Both the position numbers and the translations under genes were made by a program. Below the pieces are notes generated by a model, which saw only the letters and a list, made by a program, of their open reading frames with translations, made no database searches and had not been told where the DNA came from. Of a DNA stretch of 64,000 nt, positions 57,619 to 64,000 are shown in pieces; within the stretch, counting starts at the first letter, position 1, and each line of letters begins with the position of its first letter. This DNA is from Dyella sp. ASV24 (lineage in GTDB: Bacteria > Pseudomonadota > Gammaproteobacteria > Xanthomonadales > Rhodanobacteraceae). The stretch spans positions 1 to 64,000 of the forward strand of contig NZ_JAELTQ010000013.1 of assembly GCF_016428905.1 (NCBI RefSeq), in the 5' to 3' direction.

Positions 57619-58635
57619 ATGCGGAACTGGTTCATCGGCCTTTTAGCCATTGCGACAGCGGGGCTCTCAGTCGGTGGGCACGCGTCCGCCGCGGTCGGTA
57701 TCACCCTCCCCCATGACCCCAACCTGGCCACCCTGACAGCACTGCTGCAGAGCGGCGACGGACAGGTGGATCTCGCCCGGGCCGAGGTCTCCATCGAACG
57801 GATGATCGATCCGAGTACCGATCAGGCTGCCACCCTGAAAGAACTGGATGCTTGGGCCGAAAGAGTGCGAGCGCGCTTCCCGATTGGTGCTTCCAATATG
57901 GACAAGCTCATTGTCCTGAACACCACGCTCTACCAGTCGGGCCCGTGGAACGACAGCCACCCGTTTGCTTACGACTTCGACGATCCGCTCGGCAACAACA
58001 TCGAGAACAAACTCCTATCGCGGTACATGAAGACACGGCGCGGGAATTGCGTCTCCATGCCGGTGTTCTTCGTCATCCTCGGACAGAAGCTCGGGCTCGA
58101 CATGACGCTGGCCACCGCGCCGCTGCATGTGTTCGTGAAGTTCCATCAGGACGATGGGTCATGGCTCAATGTCGAGACAACGAGCGCGGGCACTAAGCGT
58201 GATGAGAGCTACATTGCAGAGCACCACATTCAACCCCGCGCGGTACTCACCGGCATCTACCTGAGGCCTCTCAGCCGGCAGGAAAGCGTTGGGGTGATGA
58301 TCGACACGTTGGAGGAGTTCTATGCGCACCATCGCTCGCCTGAGCATCAGCTCGGCCTGACTGAGTTGGCACTTGGGAACAACCCCAAAGACGTCACCTC
58401 CCTTCTCATGCGCGGCAGCGCTTACTACAAGCTGCTGCAATCCCGATATGTGAGCAAGTACCAGCGGTCGGAAGACATTCCCGCCGGCGAACGCGCGGAT
58501 TATCAGATGCTCAGCAACAACAACCTCGCTCTTTTCGCCAAAGCAGAGCGACTGGGGTGGCGCGAGCCGTCTGCCCAGGACGATGCGGAGTATCTGCAGA
58601 AGATCCAGTCCATCAAGGCGACTCAAGGAGGATGA
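57619..58635 (+). CDS. Exported transglutaminase-like (SirB1-type) protein
   Basis: A 338-residue protein with signal peptide ([20 protein letters not shown]). The SirB1/transglutaminase-like core is seen in [20 protein letters not shown] (C144), [10 protein letters not shown] (H170) and SWLNVETT, which would form a Cys-His-Asn/Glu triad. The C-terminal 130 residues are helical and TPR-like. The start follows GGGGAGAGCAGG. It overlaps or abuts the Rhs-metzincin gene, so the three genes to 59694 probably form one operon. Confidence 0.7.
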   Translation: MRNWFIGLLAIATAGLSVGGHASAAVGITLPHDPNLATLTALLQSGDGQVDLARAEVSIERMIDPSTDQAATLKELDAWAERVRARFPIGASNMDKLIVLNTTLYQSGPWNDSHPFAYDFDDPLGNNIENKLLSRYMKTRRGNCVSMPVFFVILGQKLGLDMTLATAPLHVFVKFHQDDGSWLNVETTSAGTKRDESYIAEHHIQPRAVLTGIYLRPLSRQESVGVMIDTLEEFYAHHRSPEHQLGLTELALGNNPKDVTSLLMRGSAYYKLLQSRYVSKYQRSEDIPAGERADYQMLSNNNLALFAKAERLGWREPSAQDDAEYLQKIQSIKATQGG

Positions 58636-58637
58636 AG

Positions 58638-59249
58638 ATGAAAGTGATGCTCATGGGCCTGTTGGCCCTCGGTCTTGTGGCGACGAGCCACCCGGCGGAG
58701 GCGCGCTACTTGCAGTCGGATCCGCTGGGTTTGGCGGGCGGCACGAATACCTATGCTTACGTGCGGAGCAATCCCCTGATCGCCGTGGATCCTCTGGGGC
58801 TGCTCGGCTATATCGTGCAGAACGGAAACAATATTCGCATCATTGTGCCCATCGATTTCAAGGGTGGCTCTTACGATGACGCCGCGCGTATGGCGCAGGG
58901 TGTGGCCCAGACGTGGACCGGGCAGTTCGGCGACTACAACGTCGAGACCATGGTTCTGGACGCATCGCACATGACTGGCATGGACGTGAACCACATCGAC
59001 ATCGCACCTGGGAAGAGCGATGCCAAGGGCCTCTCTCGCGTTTGCCCGGACATGTCTCACGGCAAGTGGTTCGTGCAGCCCACGCGCATCAACGGATTGG
59101 ACTATGGTCACGAAGGCGGGCATCTGCTTGGTTTGCCGGATATGCCTGACAGCTTCACGACCATGGACCCCGTCTACACGAACGCCGTTCCGAACGCCGA
59201 TCTCATCAAGGCCATCCTGACGAGTCCCGTGAATGTCCACCTCCATTGA
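58638..59249 (+). CDS. Sec-exported metzincin-like protein with Rhs core signature
   Basis: A 203-residue protein; the ATG at 58638 has AAGGAGG six bases upstream. The signal peptide ([19 protein letters not shown]) is followed at once by an Rhs repeat-core end: [20 protein letters not shown] and [12 protein letters not shown]. In Rhs and YD-repeat toxins this signature marks the junction to the variable C-terminal toxin. The C-terminal domain has [11 protein letters not shown] (59109-59141), a full HExxHxxGxxD metzincin zinc site. So it looks like an Rhs toxin tip attached to a Sec signal, probably a zinc protease acting outside the cytoplasm. Confidence 0.75.
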   Translation: MKVMLMGLLALGLVATSHPAEARYLQSDPLGLAGGTNTYAYVRSNPLIAVDPLGLLGYIVQNGNNIRIIVPIDFKGGSYDDAARMAQGVAQTWTGQFGDYNVETMVLDASHMTGMDVNHIDIAPGKSDAKGLSRVCPDMSHGKWFVQPTRINGLDYGHEGGHLLGLPDMPDSFTTMDPVYTNAVPNADLIKAILTSPVNVHLH

Positions 59250-59694
59250 TCGCGTCGCCTTGAGTGCGCTGCTGCTGGTCGCTTCCATGGGCTGCAGCGC
59301 GCAGTCCGTCACGTTGAGCCAGGCGTTTGAATTGTGCGCCAAGTCGGTTAAGGGCGTTTCGTATGACGCGCAGACAGGCATCGATGCCGGGGTCATACAT
59401 GCCGGCAAGGCGGGAGCCAAAGTCACCATCTACGTGGGGCAGCATCCGGATATTCCTCCGGGCATGAATATCCAGCGGGACCGAACACGGTACGTGCCTC
59501 GCGACCTGGGACCGACGCTGCAGTACATCGCGCAATCCGCGCGCGCGAACGGTCACGGCACCGTGCGTCTGTACGGCTACGACAGGGCAGTGAACGACCA
59601 GATCCTGGTGCTCGTCAGTGCCGATGACGGAGCGGCAAACCTTGCGCTCGTCCGTTCTATCGGTGATTCGCTGATGCGTTGTCCTACGCAGTAG
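59233..59694 (+). CDS. Exported candidate immunity protein for the metzincin-like effector
   Basis: A 153-residue protein with N-terminal signal ([17 protein letters not shown]; possible lipoprotein, although the lipobox is weak). The body is mixed alpha/beta with two further cysteines, one near each end. It starts inside the 3' end of the metzincin-like gene (17-base overlap), so it is co-translated. A periplasmic protein encoded right after a toxic exported protease is the expected arrangement for an immunity protein; there is no family evidence. Confidence 0.55.
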   Translation: MSTSIDRVALSALLLVASMGCSAQSVTLSQAFELCAKSVKGVSYDAQTGIDAGVIHAGKAGAKVTIYVGQHPDIPPGMNIQRDRTRYVPRDLGPTLQYIAQSARANGHGTVRLYGYDRAVNDQILVLVSADDGAANLALVRSIGDSLMRCPTQ

Positions 59695-59715
59695 CTGCTT
59701 GGCTTTCCGAGCCCG

Positions 59716-60231
59716 TCATTCTTTTAGGCCAGGGATGATGGACGAATGGGTGCAACGACAGCCCTCCTCTGACCCCGGCCAAATTCGACGCCCCTTTACA
59801 ACCACGCCCTCATCGAGCTTGAACTTTCTGCCGTCCAAGGACTTGTGAAGTGCCGTCATCTCAGCATCCGCGCAGGGCGCGTTGGAGAATCGCCACTTAC
59901 CATGGGTGATGCCAAGGGACTGCTGTCGATTGCAGTTCATGCGTACCGTCGAGCGGTTCAAGATGTGGATAGCAATCGCCCCGGCGCGCTTCTTTGTGAC
60001 GCCGTCAATTGTCAACAGCGCATTTGAAAGGTGAGCAGCGTCTCGTCCCCTGGAAATCGCTGTATGCGCTGCGTCGTAGATTCGATCGAAGTCAGCAGCC
60101 TTGATCTCTGGGATCGCTTTCAAGTCGGCCAGCAACTTCTCTTCAATCTCATCGGTGACTTGGGAACTATCGAACTGCACGGTCGGCAGCGATTTGGAGG
60201 GCTTTGCTTTTTTGAACAGCCAGCCGAACAT
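59716..60231 (-). CDS. Protein with a phage Mu gpF-like C-terminal domain
   Basis: A 171-residue protein. The N-terminal part is lysine-rich and helical. The C-terminal part (RQQSLGITHGKWRFSNAPC, HKSLDGRKFKLDEGVVVKG, WPGSEEGCRCTHSSIIPGL) follows the phage Mu protein F / SPP1 gp7 domain: basic residues, H-x-x-x-DG, then PG-x-x-x-CRC. Such domains occur in phage heads and in some polymorphic toxins. The upstream small membrane gene ends 9 bases before it. A toxin-like role is possible. Confidence 0.55.
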   Translation of the reverse strand: MFGWLFKKAKPSKSLPTVQFDSSQVTDEIEEKLLADLKAIPEIKAADFDRIYDAAHTAISRGRDAAHLSNALLTIDGVTKKRAGAIAIHILNRSTVRMNCNRQQSLGITHGKWRFSNAPCADAEMTALHKSLDGRKFKLDEGVVVKGRRIWPGSEEGCRCTHSSIIPGLKE

Positions 60232-60240
60232 GCTCCTCTC

Positions 60241-60453
60241 CTAATCCTTTCGTAGGCCGTGCGAGATGGCGCCGATGCCGGCGACGCCGAACACCAGAGT
60301 CAGGGCCACTTTGCCCCAATCCGTGACGGGCATGTTTCGGGTCGTGTAACTGGTGTCGACAACGACGATCCGGGTCGCTGTCAAACCGCACGCCGTGGCC
60401 AGGATCAACGACAAGAGTCCGCCTGCGATCAGAAGCTTGTTTCGTCTGGACAT
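60241..60453 (-). CDS. Small two-helix membrane protein
   Basis: A 70-residue protein with membrane helices LLIAGGLLSLILATACGL and VALTLVFGVAGIGAISHGL joined by a polar loop. It is directly upstream of the gpF-like gene on the same strand. It might be an immunity or anchoring partner, which is speculation from position. Confidence 0.5.
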   Translation of the reverse strand: MSRRNKLLIAGGLLSLILATACGLTATRIVVVDTSYTTRNMPVTDWGKVALTLVFGVAGIGAISHGLRKD

Positions 60454-60647
60454 GGGTTCCCCTCCCTTCCGAGCGAAGTATAAGGGTTGTCTTGGAACTG
60501 CCGCTCACGAGCGTCAACATAGCGATCGGGCTGCTCGGCGTCCTTCCTATCCTGGCCATCCCCTTGGAATACCCTTGGGCGCATTGCCATCGCTTGGATC
60601 GTGGCCGGCTTGCGCCGGCGGCCGCCTCTGTGCGTGCGGTCGCGCGA

Positions 60648-63600
60648 TCAGTGGAAGTCGCGTGACCTTGCGTCCAGCTCGCCGAGCATTTCCGTGTAGT
60701 CGAGAAGGCGCGCAGCAATCAGATGGCTGACGCCGTCTTGGTGCTCCCAGCGACCGACCACGCCGAGAAGCTTGGCCTCCAGGTAGACCCGTTTGTGCAT
60801 CTCTGCCACGTCGCGCCACACGACGACGTTGATGGGGCCGTATTCGTCCTCAAGGGTGATGAAGGTGACGCCGCTCGCCGTTTGTGGCCGTTGGCGCTGG
60901 GTGACTAGGCCTGCGGCGCGGACAAAGCTGGCGTTGGGCTTGGCCGCGAGTGCTCGCGAGTCGATGCAGCGCACAGCGCGGAGCTGAGGGCGGATCTGCT
61001 GGACCGGATGTGGACCAAGCGTCAGGCCCACGTGCGCGTAGTCGGCAAGCGTGTTCTCGCCTTGGGATGGCGCTGGGATCGACGCGTGTTCCTCCTCGGG
61101 GCTTGTGTTGCCGAACAGGGGCAGCTGGGGCTCAACGCCGGCGATTGCCCAGCGAGCGCGGTGTCGGTGGCCAGCGAGGCCTCGAAGCGCGCCGGCGTCG
61201 GCCAGCAGGTCGCGATGGCGCGAATCAATCGCTGCGCGTCCACACAGGTCGGCGATTCCACTGAACCCTTGAATGTTCCGGGCGGACACGATTCGCTCCG
61301 CCATGTCCTCGCGGAATCCGCGCACTTGGCGAAAGCCAAGCCTGATGGCCAGGCCGCCTGTCGATGCGCGGTCGGGTTCAAGGGTGTTGTCCCACTCACT
61401 GTGGCGCACGTCGACTGGGCGAATGACGATGCCGTGCCGCTGTCCGTCCTGCACGAGCTGACTTGGCCCGTAGAAGCCCATCGGCTGCGAGTTGAGCAGC
61501 GCGCACAGGAACTCGCCGGGATAGTGGCACTTGAGCCAGCAGGAGACGTAAGCGATGTGCGCAAAGCTGGCAGCGTGGCTTTCGGGAAAGCCATAGCTCC
61601 CGAAGCCCTTTATCTTTTCGAAAATGTCGGCAGCGAATTCCTCACTGAAGCCATTGTCGAGCATGCCTTGCGTCAAGCGCTCGCGATGCGCCTCAAGTCC
61701 GCCGTGGCGTTTCCACGCCGCCATGGCGCGTCGCAGTTGGTCCGCCTCGCCCGCAGAGTATCCAGCTGCAACCATTGCGAGCTTCATCACCTGCTCTTGG
61801 AAGAGTGGCACTCCGAGAGTGCGCTCAAAAACCTCCTTCAGTTCTTCTGACGGGAAGGTAATCTCTTCCTCTCCCCGTCGCCGGCGAAGGTACGGATGAA
61901 TCATGTCGCCTTGGATTGGGCCCGGCCGCACGATGGCCACCTGAATCACTAGGTCGTAGAAGTTGCGTGGGCGGTGTCGAGGAAGCATGGCCATCTGCGC
62001 GCGGCTTTCGATCTGGAAAACGCCGACAGTGTCCGCGCGCTGGATCATCTCGTAGGTAGCATCATCCTGATCCAGAGAGATGGAGGCCATGCTCAGCGAG
62101 CGGCCGTGGTGCGCGAGCAAGAGATCCAAGCACTTCTGCACGCACGTCAGCATGCCGAGCGCGAGGCAGTCGACCTTGAGGAGGCCCATCGTGTCGAGAT
62201 CATCCTTGTCCCACTGGATGATCGTGCGGTCCGGCATGGCTGCGTTCTCCACGGGCACCAGCTGGGAGAGAGGAAGATCCGAGATGACGAAGCCACCCAC
62301 GTGCTGGGAGAGATGCCGTGGGAAGTCGAGCAGCTCCTGAGTCAGGTACAGAACCCGTCTCATTAGGGGCGTTTCAGGGTCAAAACCGCGCTCGCGCAGC
62401 CTGTCGTCCAGGCGCTCTTCACCATCCCACCAGGCGAATGCCTTGGACAGCAGATCAATCTGATCCGTGGGAAGCCCCAGGACGCGCGCGACATCGCGGA
62501 CGGCTGACTTAGCGCGGTAGCAGATGACCGTGGCAGCGAGTGCGGCGCGATCTCGCCCATACTTGTGGTAGATGTGCTGGAAGACTTCCTCGCGACGCTC
62601 GTGCTCGAAGTCGATGTCGATGTCGGGTGGTTCGTTCCTCTCAACACTCATAAAGCGCTCGACCAGCAGGTGGTTGGTCTGTGGATCTACCTCAGTGATC
62701 CCCAGAGCGAAGCACACTGCCGAGTTGGCCGCTGAGCCACGGCCTTGGCAGAGGATGCCGCGACTCCGTGCGAAGTCGACGATTTCGTGTACGGTCAGAA
62801 AGTAGGGTACGTATTCGAGCTGGGCGATCAGGTCATATTCGTGGTCGATCTGCGCGCGCACCTTTGCGGACATTCCCTCTGGCCACCGGCGCTTTGCGCC
62901 CTCCTCCGTGAGCTCCTTCAGCCATGACATCGGCGTATGGCCCTCGGGAACCAACTCCGACGGGTACTGGTACTTGAGCTCCTCGAGGGAGAAGGTGCAT
63001 TGCTCAGCGACGCTCACCGATTCAGCGATCAGCTCGGGCGGGTACACGTTGGCCAGTGCGTCGCGTCGGCGGAGGTGACGCTCGCCGTTGGGGAACAGGA
63101 ATGCCCCTGCCTCCGGTACCGTGCAGTGAACGCGAATCGCGGTGAGGACGTCCTGCAGAGCGCGTCGGCGCCGGACGTGCATGTGGACGTCGCCGGCGGC
63201 TACGAGGGGAATCTGCAGGGCGTGGCCAGCCTCTCCGAGGGCGCGAAGGCGGCGTGCGTCGTCTGGACCCATGTGGAGCTCAACGGCCAGGCGCAGGCGA
63301 TCGCCGAAGGTTGCCTTGAGCCATCTCCCCTCTTCTTCATTGATCTCCTGTCCGGGCACCCACAGGGCGATTGTCCCGGGCAATCCGCCGGCGAGGTCAT
63401 GCCGGTGCAACAGATACTCGCCCTTCTCCGCCGCGCGGCGGCCGCGCGTGATCAGTGCGCAGAGGCCGACGTAGCCCTCTTTCGTTGCGCAGAGCAGGAC
63501 GACCTTCGGGCCTTCCTCGAGCTGGAACTCAGCGCCGACGATGAGCGCCACACCGGTCTTCCGCGAGGCCTCTAGGGCGCGCACGATGCCGGCAAGGGAG

Positions 63601-63824
63601 CATTCGTCGGTGATGGCCAGCGCGCGGTAGCCGCATTGTTTCGCGCGCTCGAACAGCTCCAGTGCGCTGGAGGCGCCTCTCTGAAAACTGAAATTCGACA
63701 GGCAGTGAAGTTCGGCGTACTCGGGTACCACGGCGCATACACCTTCGACCGAGGTGTCCCGCTGCGGTCTAGGCCGCCCGGCGGGCCGCCGTAAGGTCAG
63801 CTTGAGTTTTGGGTCAGGGGGCAA
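60648..63824 (-). CDS. dnaE2: DnaE2, error-prone DNA polymerase III alpha (ImuC)
   Basis: A 1058-residue protein. PHP domain: [29 protein letters not shown], and [10 protein letters not shown]. Polymerase core: [40 protein letters not shown] (catalytic DxD), and [16 protein letters not shown]-terminal OB fold: [20 protein letters not shown]. The length and the missing C-terminal tau-binding part fit DnaE2 rather than replicative DnaE1. With ImuB it performs SOS mutagenesis and tolerance of damaged DNA. The TTG at 63824 overlaps the imuB stop by 11 bases; a GTG start further in is possible. Confidence 0.93.
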   Translation of the reverse strand: MPPDPKLKLTLRRPAGRPRPQRDTSVEGVCAVVPEYAELHCLSNFSFQRGASSALELFERAKQCGYRALAITDECSLAGIVRALEASRKTGVALIVGAEFQLEEGPKVVLLCATKEGYVGLCALITRGRRAAEKGEYLLHRHDLAGGLPGTIALWVPGQEINEEEGRWLKATFGDRLRLAVELHMGPDDARRLRALGEAGHALQIPLVAAGDVHMHVRRRRALQDVLTAIRVHCTVPEAGAFLFPNGERHLRRRDALANVYPPELIAESVSVAEQCTFSLEELKYQYPSELVPEGHTPMSWLKELTEEGAKRRWPEGMSAKVRAQIDHEYDLIAQLEYVPYFLTVHEIVDFARSRGILCQGRGSAANSAVCFALGITEVDPQTNHLLVERFMSVERNEPPDIDIDFEHERREEVFQHIYHKYGRDRAALAATVICYRAKSAVRDVARVLGLPTDQIDLLSKAFAWWDGEERLDDRLRERGFDPETPLMRRVLYLTQELLDFPRHLSQHVGGFVISDLPLSQLVPVENAAMPDRTIIQWDKDDLDTMGLLKVDCLALGMLTCVQKCLDLLLAHHGRSLSMASISLDQDDATYEMIQRADTVGVFQIESRAQMAMLPRHRPRNFYDLVIQVAIVRPGPIQGDMIHPYLRRRRGEEEITFPSEELKEVFERTLGVPLFQEQVMKLAMVAAGYSAGEADQLRRAMAAWKRHGGLEAHRERLTQGMLDNGFSEEFAADIFEKIKGFGSYGFPESHAASFAHIAYVSCWLKCHYPGEFLCALLNSQPMGFYGPSQLVQDGQRHGIVIRPVDVRHSEWDNTLEPDRASTGGLAIRLGFRQVRGFREDMAERIVSARNIQGFSGIADLCGRAAIDSRHRDLLADAGALRGLAGHRHRARWAIAGVEPQLPLFGNTSPEEEHASIPAPSQGENTLADYAHVGLTLGPHPVQQIRPQLRAVRCIDSRALAAKPNASFVRAAGLVTQRQRPQTASGVTFITLEDEYGPINVVVWRDVAEMHKRVYLEAKLLGVVGRWEHQDGVSHLIAARLLDYTEMLGELDARSRDFH

Positions 63825-64000
63825 ACTCTACCCCCGAGGTGGTCTCACCGCCTGAGATACGCGGCGTTCTTGCCCTATGCTGGGATTGGCTGCGCGTCTG
63901 GCGCTGCCCTCGCTTGGCGTCGGTATCTTTGGGCCGCGCTGGCCAAGCACGGCCGTACGACTCGATCAGCGCTTCGTAGTCCGGGCGCTCGCAGAGCGTG
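63814..64000 (-). CDS. imuB: ImuB C-terminal end (partial)
   Basis: The minus-strand frame entering from the window edge reads [20 protein letters not shown], then a basic linker, and stops at 63814. The position directly before dnaE2 and the overlap are those of imuB in imuA-imuB-dnaE2 cassettes. ImuB is an inactive Y-family polymerase that links DnaE2 to the beta clamp through its tail. Only about 62 residues are visible, so the assignment depends on context. Confidence 0.65.
   Translation of the reverse strand, partial: TLCERPDYEALIESYGRAWPARPKDTDAKRGQRQTRSQSQHRARTPRISGGETTSGVEFAP

Overview
This window looks like part of a large, GC-rich conjugative plasmid, or possibly an integrative element. 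It comes from a gammaproteobacterium, most plausibly of the Xanthomonadales/Lysobacteraceae; the host is inferred from base composition, the imuB-dnaE2 pair and overall gene style, not proven. It carries two partition systems, a probable replication initiator with a DnaA box, and an almost complete F-type (MPF-F) mating-pair-formation apparatus. The relaxase and the coupling protein (TraI, TraD) are not in the window. No rRNA, tRNA or CRISPR array was seen.

Layout. (1) 0.2-4.0 kb, minus strand: an S49 (SppA-like) membrane peptidase with a CFI-box protein, a membrane-anchored Cas4/RecB-like PD-(D/E)XK protein and small membrane proteins. (2) 4.06-5.3 kb: a MobI-like gene and a repeat-rich region that is a candidate oriT. 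(3) 5.3-10.7 kb: ParM-ParR, then ParA-ParB with four parS-like palindromes, then a winged-helix protein (possible Rep) followed by a DnaA box and an AT-rich inverted repeat. (4) 10.8-12.2 kb: two genes resembling FlhD and FlhC, the family of the conjugation activators SetDC and AcaDC. (5) 12.3-36.8 kb: the transfer region, traF-traH-traG; two small genes; traL-E-K-B; traV-A-C-trbI-(S26 peptidase)-trbC/traW-csrA-traU; a split traN; two unknown genes. (6) 36.8-39.8 kb, minus strand: small genes, a DsbD-alpha-like protein and a decayed SprT-like gene. (7) 39.9-49.0 kb: a KfrA-like coiled-coil gene pair divergent from a tight four-gene unit (antitoxin-like protein, RES toxin-like protein, tyrosine recombinase, and a 1250-residue nuclease/TPR/PIN-like protein). 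(8) 49-56 kb: an accessory region with an element bounded by 36-bp inverted repeats, AbiH, an HMCES/YedK-like protein and many small genes. (9) 55.9-60.5 kb: an autotransporter without passenger, a transglutaminase-like protein, a Sec-exported protein with an Rhs signature and a metzincin motif, a candidate immunity protein, and a phage-head-like domain protein. (10) 60.6-64.0 kb: dnaE2 and the 3' end of imuB.

How it fits together. A shared 16-bp box, A(C/T)AACG-N4-(C/T)GTTT(C/T), lies upstream of mobI, traF, traL, traV and traN and is not explained by any coding feature. The simplest reading is that it is the operator of the FlhDC-like activator encoded just before traF, so one regulator would switch on DNA processing and pilus assembly together. 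A CsrA homologue inside the tra operon suggests a second, post-transcriptional layer. The most promising new system is the 42.3-49.0 kb unit, which combines a RES-type toxin pair, a tyrosine recombinase and a multi-domain nuclease; its architecture suggests defence or mobile-island maintenance. The split nuclease operon at 0.2-3.8 kb and the secreted Rhs-metzincin/immunity pair at 58.6-59.7 kb are the next most interesting.
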